Part shown: piece after piece, positions 33,800 through 46,312 of the stretch
How positions within the stretch are numbered: the stretch's first letter is position 1
How the letters are laid out: each line of letters opens with the position of its first letter
NCBI RefSeq assembly: GCF_000247695.1
Contig: NW_004624865.1
Coordinates: forward strand, 3,882,529 to 3,946,528
Source of the DNA: Heterocephalus glaber
Lineage: Eukaryota; Chordata; Mammalia; Rodentia; Bathyergidae
Direction: 5' to 3'
DNA: 64,000 nucleotides
Translations under genes and position numbers: made by a program
The notes under the pieces: model-generated
The model's database searches: none
Seen by the model: only the letters and a program-made list of their open reading frames with translations
What the model was told of the DNA's origin: nothing

Positions 33800-34080
33800 A
33801 ATGACACACATCCGGAAATGTAATATACTGGTTTGTTCCACCATTCACTCATTGAAAGAAATCTGGATTATTTCCAATTCAGGACTATGACAAATACAAC
33901 TATCATGAATATTTGTGTACAAATTTTTGCATAGAAATAAGAGCACAGCTCCTGGGCTATATAATGAATGTGTGTGTAGTTTTTTAAGGAACTCTCATGT
34001 TGTTTACCTGAATGGCTGTCACACTTGTACACCCTCCCACTTGCAATCTGGGAATTTCTTCCCAACTCACCATTTTTTTA
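33800..34080 (-). repeat. Old L1M fragment
   Basis: Plus-strand CACCATTCACTCATTGAAAG, TTATTTCCAATTCAGGACTA and AACTATCATGAATATTTGTG is antisense L1 3'-region sequence. Confidence 0.7.
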
Positions 34081-34084
34081 TTTT

Positions 34085-34200
34085 AGCCATTCTTTTTTAA
34101 TTTTTATTTTTATTAGTACATGTTTGCAGTACATAGTGATTACAGTCATCATGGGGAGTTGGTACATTCTCATAAGGGATCACTTAGAAGGGAAACGAAT
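34085..34200 (-). repeat. L1 3'-end fragment
   Basis: TTTTATTAGTACATGTTTGC mirrors the L1 3' end seen on the plus strand near 60880 (GCAAACATACACTAATAAAA). Confidence 0.55.
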
Positions 34201-34869
34201 TCATGTGCATCTGAATCACATGCAAAAGACAAACCAGAGGAGGTTAGCAGGATGGTTGGTACTCTGGAAAGTACAATTCACCAGATTTAGCAAACAGAAA
34301 GACAAGCATTTAATTAAATTTGAATTTCAGAGAAACCACAATAATACATTTCACATAAGTATGTCCTGGGCCACCTCAAAAGCTGGCATAAAATGAATGT
34401 TTTAAGAATTAAAAATAGAAAGTACAAAGAAGACATAGAGAGGAAGGCACAGAATGTGCTTAAATATATCCTATGTATTTCCAAAAAAATGATAATGCCT
34501 TAAAATTACAAGGATGCTCTTTTTGGCTTAACCCAAGAAGGAGTTGGCATGAATTAGAGCCACTCCTTGAAATGAGATCCTTGTCACTGAAAGTGTAAAG
34601 TGAGGCCTCTCGGGGGAAGTAGCTGAAGAATCCATGAATTGTGTTTCTTTCCTGGGAGATGTTTGTAGATAATGACAACTTCACACCATGTAAGGTGATA
34701 TTCTGCAGTATTACTGGCTATTCCATGTGGCATTGAGGAAATACAAATAGGAAACTATTCTAAGGCACAGTAAAAATAACTTTTATTGTATTTATAATAT
34801 GTCAGATGTTTACATTCATGAAACTACGAGTTGTATCAAGAAGTAACTGAGTAGACTTAAAGAGTGTTG
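34201..34869. other. Unassigned AT-rich sequence
   Basis: No gene or confident repeat recognised. Confidence 0.4.
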
Positions 34870-35655
34870 GGCCTACAGCTTAATCTCTTACCATCTTGGT
34901 CCGTTCAAGGTACCTCAGAGTGAGTAATGTATCAACAATCAAAATGGAAATGCATTGCTCACCATCCAAAAGAAGGGAGTCCAAGGTCAAGGCCAAGATG
35001 GTGGAAGACTATGAAGACTTGCTGTCTGCTCCAAAGATGGAGCCTCTCTGGTGAGACCTCCAACAGCAGAAGGCAACAGTCAAACAATCTTCCTAAAGCA
35101 CTTTTATAAGAGCACTAATCCTATTCACGAAGATGGGACCCTCACAACTTAACTACTCCACAAGACAACGCTTCTTAAATATATTGCATTTGCTACTGTC
35201 TTAGTTCCTTTTCTCTCATTGCTGGGACAAAATACTCAACTCCCAACATTAAAGAAGAAGAGGTTTATTTAGCTCACAATTTGTAGAGGTTTCAGTTCAT
35301 AATCTGCTGGCTCTGAAGTAGGATGGCACGGCAGACAGGCATCACAGAGGAGAAACAATTCATGGTGGGCAGAAGGTAACAAAGCAAGCAAGGAGCAAAA
35401 TAAGTCTCTTTTTGTCTCTTATACTTTATACAGGTTACCAGAATTAGAGTCACACCAAACCAATCAGTGGACTGATTTAGTAATCACCCACCCTTAATCC
35501 TAGCATTGCACCATGAATCAATCACACACTCTAGATTCAGCAACCTCTGAAGAAGCCCCATCTATGACTGCATGAGTCTTTAGACACAAGCCGTAACAGC
35601 TATTAAGGTTCTGTATGAATTTTGGAGGCACACAGACATTCACACCACTGAATTG
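34870..35655 (-). mobile_element. MST/MLT1-type MaLR LTR, split by a nested LTR
   Basis: The left part (AAGGGAGTCCAAGGTCAAGG, then TATAAGAGCACTAATCCTAT) and the right part after 35603 (TGTATGAATTTTGGAGGCAC, CAGACATTC) together give one antisense MaLR LTR. The LTR at 35197-35598 interrupts it. Confidence 0.75.
35197..35598 (-). mobile_element. MaLR LTR nested in an older MaLR LTR
   Basis: Runs from TGTCTTAGTTCC to AGCCGTAACA with the 5-bp flanks GCTAC (35192-35196) and GCTAT (35599-35603), a 4/5 match to the target duplication expected for ERVL-type integration. This gives exact ends for a 402-bp solo LTR. Confidence 0.88.
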
Positions 35656-36779
35656 GTCACCTCTGATCAGATACCATTAGCTTTTACCCATCTGCATATA
35701 TTATTTAGCACTCAGGGAAGTGTGACAAGTGCAATTGCTTCACATCATGGATGAGATAAATGAGGTTGAGTTTTTCCAAGGACATTTTTTAGCAGATAGA
35801 ACTCTCAAAGGCCTTCATTGAGGTTACCTGAGGCTTAATTTACCCATGTCCATTAAGGCGATTGAAAAACAATTCTCCCCTGCCCACCCTCTTCATAGTT
35901 CCCCAATGTGAGACACACAAAAATAAAACCAATATCTGGAAATTATATGATTTGCCAACAAGTTCATCTGATAAGAGATTATAACAGGCCCAGCCACCAT
36001 CTGTAGAAGGCTTTGTCGCCATGGTGAATGAAAACCAAACCTTTTCCTTCTACCTCCTGATTCTCCAAACAACAGTCACTTGACAGTGATTCCTAGTTGT
36101 AAATTAAAGACGGCTAATGGATGTTTTGTTTTGGTGATTCTGTTTTTAAATAAAAGCAAGGTAATATCCCGTCACATTCTCTGCAGATGCAATCTTTGGC
36201 AGTGGCATAAAACAGACCTTATTAGAGCTGATTAAGCAATGACTCCTAGTCATCAAAAAGTATTCCATTAAGCTCTACAGTTCCCTAATAATTTGCTCAG
36301 TATGTTTTTCAATAATTGGAAAATCCACAGGCATTTCCATTCCAGCACCACTAGAATGATTCATCCTTTTATTTTAGCAACAGAATGGGCACAAGAGGAG
36401 AGAAGGTGAATGTCAAGGGGATATTAGAAATGAGAGTGCAGAAAGGGCCAGAGAATATGCCAGAATCATCTCTAACTGCTGAGCAGTGAACATTTTAGCA
36501 GAAAACATATATTTCATTAGCTAAATATTAACCTTGAACAAGAAACGTAGCTGCACTTTGAGTTTAAAAGCAGTCTATTCACATAAGAACTATTGTAATA
36601 AAGCTTGGTTTAAGTCTCATCAACCTACTCAATAATCAATTGAGATCTTGCAGAATTTCTGCTTAATTAATTTTTAAAATTATTGATAAAAGCTATGGGT
36701 CTTTCACCTGTTAGGATCTACATTGTTTGATCAGCTAAGTTTGTGCAAAGGATGTTATGGAATAAATCTGATTTGTTTT
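35656..36779. other. AT-rich, apparently non-repetitive sequence
   Basis: No transposon recognised from about 36050 to 36780; a weak MIR-like patch lies at 35680-35850. Candidate for conserved noncoding DNA but without direct evidence. Confidence 0.35.
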
Positions 36780-37070
36780 CTTTTTCTAGTTTTATTGAAG
36801 TATAAAATATAAAATAAAAATTGTCTGTTTATGGAGCAATGTGTTGTTTTGATATATGCATCCATTGTGAGATCATTACCATAATCTAGCTAATTAACAC
36901 AACCATTGTTTCACATATTCATCTTTGCATGTGTATATGTGAAGAACATTTGAGATCTACTCTCGTAGCCATTTTCAAATATAAAATAGATTGTTATTAA
37001 CTATACTCAACATGCTGTAATTAGAACTCCAGAACTGACTTTTCCTATTTTTGAAGAAATGTAGAATTGT
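36780..37070 (-). repeat. L1M 3'-UTR fragment
   Basis: Plus-strand TTTTATTGAAGTATAAAATA, GATATATGCATCCATTGTGA, AACATTTGAGATCTACTCTC and TTATTAACTATACTCAACAT is textbook antisense L1 3' UTR. Confidence 0.88.
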
Positions 37071-38596
37071 TTATTTTTGAAATAGCTAAAAGAAAAGTAC
37101 CTCAGGCATCCCTAATTATGGCTAGAAGAACTCATCTTCTGTCAGGAAAGTTGTTAACCTTTGGCATATATTTTTTAAATTTTTCTCTTCCTCTTCCAAT
37201 TATTTCCTCCTGTGTGGGCTGGGTGTCTACTATGTGAAAATTAAAATATATGACCTTGAGTTATCTAAAGAACCTCCCACACATTATTAGCTAGTGGTTA
37301 AATTGGTGTGTTAAATTTTAAAAAAAAATTGGACAAAATTTGGAAATGATGATGTTGATGTTACTGTCCAAAAAAACTATGTCCTCTTTGATTAGTTCCT
37401 CTGCCAAGCATTTGAATATAAATGTTCTTCTGAAGATTCAGTGTTAGGGAGCTGCTTCTGGACTAGCAGAGTAACCTTTTTAAATAAATGTTTCAATGCA
37501 CTTTGCAGATCTTTTGGGAGACTCTGAGGTACCAGGGGGAGGGTATGGATTTTTGAATCAAGGGGATGTGCATTCAAACCATCTCAGCCTCTACTAGGCC
37601 AGGTACTGATCAGAAAAGTAACTTCTTTCCTCCTGTCTTGCACACGTGGTGATGAAGAAATGTTGTGTGAAAAATAATTATATGCAAAGAACTCAGAAAG
37701 GTCTCATGTGTAAAAAGCTCTCCATAAATGTGATAAAAGTTTAGATGGCATTTTAGCATTTATAAAGCAGTTTTTGCATTATTTCTCCTGCTCACCATTA
37801 GTTTGCATAAATTAGATTATCACCCTGGCAGCCAGTATCAGAAAACTACTTTTAGGATATCAGAATGAAATAATGCAGAAATGTAAAAGAAAGCAAAATA
37901 ATAAAATGGAAATAGAAGTCCTAATTTCTGGCATGATGGAAAAAAAAGATTCCCTGGGAGGAAAAAAATCTTTCAAACCCTAAACATGGCAAATAAAAGT
38001 TGGAAAACATCTTTTGAGACAGCTGAGTTAGTAGAAAAATCTCAAAAGGGAAAGAATAAAAAAAAAAGATAGAAATTAGAGTGTTAAGATTTTGGTGAAC
38101 TCAAAGCTACTAGAGTAGCTCCTGCTGATCCAATTAAACAAGACCCAGGGGAGCAACCATCCCAAAAGAAAATGGGAAAGATTCTGGCTTAGGGAAAGGT
38201 GGGCAGCAGGTGCTGGAACCAGGGCCACAGTGCTGCTCCGAATGACAGGATGGTGAAACTAAACCCAAACAATTCAGACAAGTTCACACTCAGCAGGGAA
38301 GCCACACTGAGGACCTTCTCCACCCTTGGCCCTTCTCTTAGAAGAGTAAAGAGTCTTCTACGAACTCCTAACCAGAGAACAGATAATGTGATGTGGAGGA
38401 CAGATAGAGACCAGAGGTAAAATACCCTAAACTATTTGTCTTTGGAAGAATAGTGGCGAGATTAATTATGTATCTACACATTTTTAAGATGGTTCTACAT
38501 ATTATCACTTTAATACTGACCACTAGGAAAAGGAGAAATCAAAGTCAGGAGTTCAAAGGTGTGTACAAGTAGAATCTTTTCAGTCTTCATTATTAG
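37071..38596. other. Unassigned AT-rich sequence
   Basis: No gene or confident repeat. The poly-A-rich interval 37860-38090 could be an old L1 piece. Confidence 0.35.
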
Positions 38597-38672
38597 CAGG
38601 ATGTGGTAGAACATACCTGTAATCCCAGCACCGAGGCAGCTCAGACAGGAGGATCCAAGCTCGAGTCCATGC
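38597..38672 (+). mobile_element. B1 SINE, partial
   Basis: GCAGGATGTGGTAGAACATA, CCTGTAATCCCAGCACCGAG and CAGACAGGAGGATCCAAGCT. Confidence 0.88.
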
Positions 38673-39804
38673 CTTCAAAAGTATGTACAAATCCAACTTT
38701 TCAGCTGGGCACATATCCTAGAAACAGTTCCACAAATAACACAATCAGATATGTTCACACCTGTTCAGACAAGCACAGATTTTAATACCATACAGTCAGA
38801 AATTACAGGTTTACTGTAAAAGAAACTAAATAATTTTTATTTAATGGAATACTATAAAGAAATGCAAATAAAGGAAATAGTGTGATCATTATCCACATTT
38901 GCACACACATAAAGTTTATTTATCCACATATGCATATTTACATAAATAAATATTTATTTATTCACATATATACATATATTTGCACTATATAAAACACAAA
39001 TCAAATACCGAGCATTAAAAAATTAAGTTACCAAAGAACATATTTAACATGCAGCTATCTGTATGAAGGTTTAAATGTCAAAGTAACACCAGACATCTTT
39101 TTAGACACACGTACATATATTTGTAAAAGTTAATGGAAGTTCACATGAACAGTAAATGCCTACCTCAGGTTAGTGGCTACAGCTGCTGTAAAGTGGGAAG
39201 CAAGGGAGATCCGGACAGGCAGAGTTTATAGACGATTGCAATTAAACAATTCTGAAGCTGGTCCATGAGCACATTCTTTACATATTTTCTTGACAGGACT
39301 CATTTATCATTTTAATTTTTAATTAAAAACAAAAAGACTTCAATATTTGAACTAATACATCCTTACTTCAAAAATGATGTACTCAAAGTCGCAGATAATT
39401 ATAATTTCTGAGGCCAGGGGAAATGGGAAAATGTTGGTTAGAATTTTCTAATAGGACATGAAGAAAAAAGACAAAGAGTAGATTTGGGGGAAAAGTAATG
39501 AGTTCAGACCAGTGCTTGATAACTTAAATTCCTGGAGTGAGCAAACAGATAGGCTGTTTGACTTGTGTTCTACACCTCAGAGAAAGCTGAAAATGTTTAT
39601 TCAGTGTCATCTGCAAAGCATGGTAGTTTCAGCAATAAGAGCAGATGCATTTCTTCAAAAAGAACACATATAGGGGAAAAAATTACTGTGACACTAAAAT
39701 TGCTTGCCAAGAACAAAAATTTTCAAGGAGATGGTCAACTCTACCAAATGAGACTGAAAAATCATAGAAGGAAAGTTGAAACTGCCCATGGGATTCAGCA
39801 ATAC
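38673..39804. other. Unassigned AT-rich sequence
   Basis: Contains an ATA/ACATA-rich low-complexity patch at 38900-39000. The plus frame at 39565-40155 (196 codons) runs into the next LTR and is not credible as a gene. Confidence 0.4.
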
Positions 39805-40163
39805 GAACATGTTGGTCATGTTATTATTTACATCTACCTGAAGTGTCCTCCAAAAGCCTCATATGTTTGGAAGGTGACTGGACTATGGGGTGGTGAGTTC
39901 ATGGGGCCTGGTGGGAGGTGGTCATGGGGGTGGCCTGGAAGGGTGCATTCCCGTCCCCAGCTCCTCCCTTCTCTCTCTGCTTCCTGGCCACCATGGAGCA
40001 AGCAGCTTCCCTCCGCCAGGCCCTTCTGCCATTCCATTTCTGCCTTGGAAACACCCGACCATGGACTGAATCTCTTGAAAACTATGAGCCAAATTAAATC
40101 ACCCCTCCTTGAAGTTATAGGGATCAGATATTTTGTCCCAGCCAGGACAAAGTGACTAATATA
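39805..40163 (+). mobile_element. MaLR-type LTR
   Basis: AAGTGTCCTCCAAAAGCCTC, GTGGGAGGTGGTCATGGGGG, a CT-rich stretch, CACCATGGAGCAAGCAGCTT, CATGGACTGAATCTCTTGAA, GAGCCAAATTAAATCACCCC and ATATTTTGTCCCAGCCAGGA follow rodent MT/ORR1-like LTR order, ending near GACTAATATA. Confidence 0.87.
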
Positions 40164-40474
40164 GGCTATTTCAAAATATAAAGGTATAAGAATCATAAGT
40201 TTCCTTTCGTGATAAATTATTTGCCATAATAAAGGGAAATGAGGAACTATGTTGGCCAAACTGACGAATAGTCCCCAAACTCAGAATCCTCAGAAAAATG
40301 AACCTCAGCTTGACTCAGAAAGTGATCTAACTCACTCAAGAAACTCAACATCTATGCCTCCAAGAAGAGAGGATTTACAGTTGCTATGGGCTGGGCCACT
40401 ACTGCTCAAAGTGGATAGACTCTTAATGGGATCAGTGACACTTGATTTGGGGGGATTTTTAAAAAATAAAACAT
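40164..40474. other. Unassigned sequence
   Basis: No recognised feature. Confidence 0.4.
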
Positions 40475-40568
40475 GGCCTGGGAATTTAGCTCAGTGGTTC
40501 TGCTGCCTGTCTTGCAAGTTCAAGGTCCCAAGTTTGATCCCGGGTACTAAAAATAAAAAAAATAAAAA
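40475..40568 (+). mobile_element. ID SINE
   Basis: GGCCTGGGAATTTAGCTCAG start, AAGTTTGATCCCGGGTACT end and an A-rich tail. Confidence 0.94.
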
Positions 40569-42054
40569 TTTTAAAATATTGCATGATAAAATATTAAGAG
40601 CATAACAGTCGTGAAAGCTCTGTGTATCATTATCTTCAAAGTAATTACTCCCAGGGCAATACTCAGGGCCATGTCCTTTAGGGAGTTTTGATTTCCCTTG
40701 TGCTCACTTTGGTAGCTCTTTATTGAGTCAGGACCAGGAAAACAGGCTTCACTTTGTTCATGGGTCACAAACCACAGAAACACATGCAGCAGAAAAATTT
40801 TACCTGGACCTCCAAAGGTAGTGAGAAAAATCTGACAATGCTGTTTATCTTTCCTCTGTCTTATCTCGGGCCCCCTGCCCTATTTGAAAAGAGCAATACT
40901 TGAAAATCTTAGACTTAGGCCCCATTCTTCCAGGAGATAAAATGCTCTTTCACTAAGTATACTTCCTTTAAAGTTTTCCTTTAATCATTCATGTATAGAA
41001 AAATGTTCTTTTTATACTCCATAATTGTTGCTTATTTGAACCTATTTTTAAACATTTAATGACTGGTATCTATTTTACAACAAGAAGTAAACTTCATTAT
41101 CTTACAACTTTATGAGAATAAGAAGCAATATTAACATTACTTTTTGAGTTGATAACCTTGAACCACAGGTGAAAATTTGGAATTAATTTCTGTAATTGCC
41201 TGGAAATAATGAAGAATGACAATGAAACCTTTCAATTTGACTTGTAAATTACTTTATCTTAGCAAAGTAAATGTCCCCACTACAAATTTTAAAAATGAAT
41301 AGAAAAAATGTTTTGAAAAAGCATTCAAAACAAGAATCATTATCTATTGCACTGAAGCCAATAATTGATTTTTTTCTATTAAGTCATACTGAATAAGAGC
41401 CATAGCTATTCAACTTATTTTAATATAAATTAATTACCTTGGTTAACTTCTGACTCATGATATTTCTTCTTTTGTTTTTCTAACTCAGATTAGACATGTG
41501 GAAAAATTATAAGATGCACTGAGCCCTTCTGCTACCTCACATTCAAGTCTTTAGTGCTTAGTGTATGTGCATGTGTACAGAGGAAACCAAATGATTTTCT
41601 ACTGATTTTCTTTTGAACTCATTTTCTTTTGTTTGAACCAATCACAGATCCACATTATTAAGCATTTCTGGAACATTCCAAATTTAGTAGAAGTAGAGCT
41701 GAGATCCAGACAATGCAGTCACTATGTCAATCCTAAAAGTATTCGGGGAGAGGATTCTTCCCCACTCTGGGTACCAAAGGAACAAAAGGATTCATAACAC
41801 TTGTTAAAGATGGTAAGGAAGATTTTCTTAAAGGGAGAACTACAAAGACTGAGTAGGTGGGAGCCAGAGACTGAACCTGACTCCCAGTAAAACAAGGATG
41901 AGTAGAGATTTCTACAGCCAAGGAGCTGGGCCAGTCAGTGAATGGAAAATTAAAAGATGGTATCCAGGGTCGAGGGGATATGGTGTGACCAAAGAGTATG
42001 GCATATGTTTAAATTAAAAATTTACCATCAATCCACCACCCCCACCCCCACCAC
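40569..42054. other. AT-rich, mostly unassigned sequence
   Basis: No recognised transposon or exon. The run 40970-41500 is very AT-rich. Confidence 0.35.
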
Positions 42055-42195
42055 TGTGAACACCCTCATCCCATCCTCCTCACCACTTCCTGCAGCAGCT
42101 TTGGAGTCCTCTTTCCTGGGGGTCTTTAGCTGCGCTGTCCTGGCTGCCTCCATGTCCTGAATGGATTCAAAACTTCTCCATTTCATGGTCATTTA
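42055..42195 (-). pseudogene. mariner-type transposase fragment (C-terminal end)
   Basis: On the minus strand this translates to a stretch beginning FESIQDMEAARTAQLKT and continuing KEDS, which I recognise as the late part of a mariner-family transposase (KGxxFESIQDI...AxxQLKxxxKEDF pattern). A one-base deletion then breaks the frame. Transposases of this family are DDD enzymes that cut and paste a short DNA transposon; this piece lacks the catalytic region. A related sequence occurs twice, as an inverted pair, at 54.4-54.85 kb. Confidence 0.7.
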
Positions 42196-44029
42196 TGGAT
42201 CTGCAACTTTGTTAATAAATGAAGGTGATCAATTAGGGTCCTAGAAAAACTGGGGCCAGGTTGGGCAGAGAAATGGAATTTGGCAGAGTTCAACATGTGT
42301 TCCTTGAGTACTTGAGTTCAAAGGGAACACGAAGGTCTAAGCCCCATGGCAGGTCTATCTACAAGAGGAAATGGCCTGTAAAGTTTTCTCCCAGACCATC
42401 CTTTCCATTTTCAGTTCTAAATCTAACTATGCTATGCACAGAGTATGATGACAAAGTGAGTTTATTTTCAGACAGATTAGACCATGACTGTTCTTTTGTC
42501 AGGTGTCTTTTTGGAGAGAATCAGTTGAGAAGGTGAAAGTACAGCAAAGAAAAGCAGAGATGGGAAGAAATGGTGAGATAACTTAGGAATTCTGCTGAAC
42601 TAAATCCTAGGAAGTTAGCTGCATTATAGGCTTGGAAGACAACCAGAGTTAGATCAGGAAGTGAACAGGCTCCAAGAAGAATGTCTTCAAGATGAGAATG
42701 AAATAGAATTCAAGCAACAGAGTGACTAAGAGGCTGGATTAGATCAGTGATTTTGTGGCAAAGGGAAAAAAGCACACATTTCTTCACCCATCAAAAAAAA
42801 GTAGAAAAGCCAATTAGGGAAAACAAAGCATTAACTGCAACAACAAGAATATGCCAAACTCCTAAACAAAATATGAGGCAAACTAAAATTTGGCATGTTT
42901 TTAAGACACTGGGTCACCGAAGGAAAAAGAACCCTTTTGTCTTGGGTGGCAGAAACATTTCCATTAAAGTCACACAAATCTTAACCTTGGGTCCATGGAA
43001 ATAGAAGTGAAATCTCAACACTATTCAGAATTTTGCAGGGAACACCCATAAACAGTAATAATTGGACAAATATTATTCATTTTAAGTTTTTACAGCAAAA
43101 GAGAAAAATTTGGAGGACTTAAATGCTTTTGTTGAGCAGCATGTTATCTAAAATTGATAGAGATTGGGAAGTCAGTTAGCTTTTTGTAGAAATCCAGTGG
43201 AAAGTCAAAAGACATCTGTCTTTTTCTTTTTTAATGCTTTGCCATAAATATTTGACAATTATGTTTATGATTTTTATATTATGTTGTAAAATGTGTCCAT
43301 TATATTTTTGGTTTTATTTTTACAAGCATTTGAGTGAATGAAAACTCGAGTATTTCTATAATAGTTCAAAATAATTATCTCCAGAGGTATCCAAATCTGC
43401 AAGACCAAGGGATGGAGATTTAAGGTCCAAAAACAACCAAGTCTTCTGGTTAGAATTAGACCTGTCTGCAGGTAGGAAGGATCTGAATTAGCACTTGTTT
43501 ATGTAAGATGACAGTTTATCCGTCTCTCACAGAAAAATGCAGGAGACAACTCTGACCAGACATGCTTTATGAAGGCCTGGGGGCCCTTGGTTTATTTAAT
43601 TTTCTTTCTTTACTGAGTGAGTCATTGCTCACAAGTGAGCTTTGTCGTGCAGAAGAGCTGCTTCCACAGACATGCCTGCTTCCAGCCCGCAGAAGCCAGG
43701 AAGGGAGAAAAGGAACCCAAAGGCACATCTCGTCATTTTAAGAAAGTCCCTCAAAGCCATCACATAGCTTTGATTCTTACATGCTACAAGGGAAGACTCG
43801 GTCACACACTACAGCTGGCTGCCAGGAAAGGGAATCGTACTCAATTCTTGCAAGTTGAAAATCAAAATAAATAAGTAAACCTAGATTCTGTTGTGATGAT
43901 ATTTGGGAACAATGGGAGTTTATGTTCTACCAATGAAAACCCTAAGAAAAAGAAGACAGCATCTGGAAGAGAACTGAAAGCACTGCAGTGTTAGTGAGTT
44001 TCCACTCTGCTTGGACCCCTCAATAAGGT
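42196..44029. other. Unassigned sequence
   Basis: No recognised repeat or gene. An AT-rich patch runs 43220-43380. Confidence 0.35.
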
Positions 44030-44247
44030 ATGCTGGTAGTGGGAGTTGGAGCATTTCTATAATCCCTGCACTCCAGGAGGCTGAGGCAGAAGGGTCACAA
44101 GTTCGGCTCCTGCCTGGAGAACTTAGTGAGACCCTGTCTCAAAATTTTTTAAATAAATAAATTTAAAAAGCAAAGCTGAAAAAAAAAAAGAAAAATGAGG
44201 ATGTAGCTCAGTGCAAAGGACCTGGGTTCATTCCTCAGTATTGTACA
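44030..44247 (+). mobile_element. B1-dID SINE
   Basis: B1 (CTATAATCCCTGCACTCCAG, GAGGCTGAGGCAGAAGGGTC, AGTGAGACCCTGTCTCAAAA), A-rich linker, then dID (GGATGTAGCTCAGTGCAAAG, GGGTTCATTCCTCAGTATT). Confidence 0.93.
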
Positions 44248-44766
44248 CACCCCAAATAGATTGCGATCTATGGGGGTGGATATTGAAAATGCTAAAACTG
44301 AAAGTTGCTTTTCTCTGGTTCATAAAAATCAGCATAAAAAGCAAGAGGCCAATGCTTTGCATCATAACTTACCTGTAAGATATAAAGCTTTATAAATGGA
44401 GAAGGAAGGAAGGTTCTATCAACACTCTTAACAGCTCATCTAAGGAAAACAGCCTATGGACTTGATGAGGAAGTAAGCCGTGGAAGAATAAGACCTATGC
44501 CTGCTTGCAGGAGGCTGGAGAAAGGAGGAAAGGAAGCTGTTCATTCAGATCTCTTGCGTCATTAAAGCTTTGCCTACGGCTTGACAACTTCCCGTCTGTC
44601 ATCAGCCTCTTTGCCCTTTCCAGGAAATCCCTTAGTCTGAATATCCGCCAAGATCTGAGACCGTGGTCTGCTATGTGGTCTGTCGATCGGGGTGGGGGAA
44701 GGATTACCTCTTACCTCATGCTAACATTCTCCTGGAGCAGCCTAGGTTTGTACTAAAATTCGGAGG
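44248..44766. other. Unassigned sequence
   Basis: No recognised feature. Confidence 0.4.
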
Positions 44767-44958
44767 ACCACTGGGCATAATGCTGCATGTCTGTAATCAC
44801 AGATCTCTGGGAGGCTGAGACAGGAGGATCCAAGTTCGAGTCCAGCCTGGGCAACTTAGTGACTTAGCAAGACCCTGTCTCAAAATTAAAAAAAAAAAAA
44901 AAGGCTGGAAGAGTAGCTCATTGCAAAGTCCTATGTTTATTCAATCCCCAGTACTACA
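44767..44958 (+). mobile_element. B1-dID SINE
   Basis: B1 (CATGTCTGTAATCACAGATC, GAGACAGGAGGATCCAAGTT, AGCAAGACCCTGTCTCAAAA), poly-A, then dID (GAAGAGTAGCTCATTGCAAA, TTCAATCCCCAGTACTACAC). Confidence 0.93.
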
Positions 44959-45099
44959 CACACCTAAGAATGTTTACTTGCATAAACATACATATATATA
45001 TATATATTTATATCACATGAGTGTCACTTGTCTATTCTATCGAGCAATGGCATGTGGAAAAACATGAACTTAATGATCAGTCTCCCACTCACTTTCCAT

Positions 45100-45545
45100 C
45101 TCATGCTTCTGTTCACCATTAAAATTCCAAACTGGAATTACTAGGTATAAGTGTTTTGTATTTTTAATATGGCTCTGATTTTTAAAAGAGATACAGTAAT
45201 GCACATTCTCACTGACAGAAGAGTGTCCACTCCCACACATATTTGCTATATTTCTGTCAGTCTGCAGATTGAATAATGTCACATTGGTTCATTAATTCAT
45301 ATTTATCTGACTATTAGGAAGGATGAATATCACGTTATATGTTTATTGTCATTTGTATTTTCTCTTATAAGTTGTTTAAGTATCTCTCCTCTTTTCCTAT
45401 CTTTTTTATTAGTTTGTAAGAGACTTGTGTGTATATAAACAATATTTCCCTGTTATCTAGGCTGCAAATATTTGCTGTAACACTTGTCCTTTGAATTTTT
45501 AATATGTTTTCATAAAATTTGTGTATATTTTGGTTCTTTTTTAAT
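45100..45545 (-). repeat. Old L1M fragment
   Basis: Plus-strand CTGGAATTACTAGGTATAAG, then a TTTTTAATATGGCTCTGATT stretch and TTTGTATTTTCTCTTATAAG, fits antisense L1M. Confidence 0.6.
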
Positions 45546-45574
45546 ATGTAGAGTTGCTTTCCTAATTTGGGAAG

Positions 45575-45763
45575 AAGGAGTTACTGGAGATTGAACCCAG
45601 GGCCTTCACCCTGAGCTACATCCTCAGCCCTTTTTATTTTTCATTTTGAGACAGGGGTCCATAAGTCACTAAGTTGCCCCGGCTGGGTTCAAATTTCCGA
45701 TCGACCTGCCTCAGCCTCCCAGAGTGCAAGGGCTACAGGCATGCACCACCGCATCTGACTCTT
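45575..45763 (-). mobile_element. B1-dID SINE
   Basis: Plus-strand TACTGGAGATTGAACCCAGG and TGAGCTACATCCTCAGCCCT (dID), then CATTTTGAGACAGGGGTCCA, CTGCCTCAGCCTCCCAGAGT and CAGGCATGCACCACCGC (B1). Confidence 0.95.
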
Positions 45764-46204
45764 TTCCTAATTTTTAGGACACAGATGAGTGACTGTGAAC
45801 ATGGGTACTTCCATAGGAATTGCAGGTCATTATCCCAAAGACATGAAAGATATCCATGGGTCTGACTCACAGGAACAAGTTCATGAGTGCAATTGAAAGT
45901 TTATATCAACATCTTGCATGATGATGGAATCAACCAAGCTTTCTGGTCCACTGACTTCTGTAACCTGAGAAGGACCAAAGAAAGCCATTAAGTAACCCGC
46001 AGCTCACATCATGGTCACACACTCATCCAAAACAAATGTTCCTGACCTTACCTTTGAACCTCCTCCTGTGAACTGCAACAGTGAGCTGCTTTGCAGTCAC
46101 TCAACAATGGGGTCCATTTGTCCCGCATCTGCAAGTTACTTGCAGAAAAGCTTCATTTCATCAGTCCACCAAAGACACCAGTGCACTTTATCATCTCTAA
46201 CTTT
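45764..46204. other. Unassigned sequence
   Basis: No recognised feature. Confidence 0.4.
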
Positions 46205-46312
46205 CTGATCAGAAAAAGATTCACAGAGGTGATGAGTGACATACTCAGAATAAAACAAGTCGGTGGTCGAGATGGACTAGAACCCAGTCCCAGCCCCTAG
46301 GACTTCCTTCCA
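46205..46312 (+). repeat. MIR fragment
   Basis: GTGACATACTCAGAATAAAA, then GGTCGAGATGGACTAGAACC and CAGTCCCAGCCCC, fits the MIR 3' half. Confidence 0.65.

Noticed and set aside
39565..40155. 196-codon plus-strand frame
   Set aside because: Its second half is a MaLR LTR, and the first half has no domain or conservation clue.
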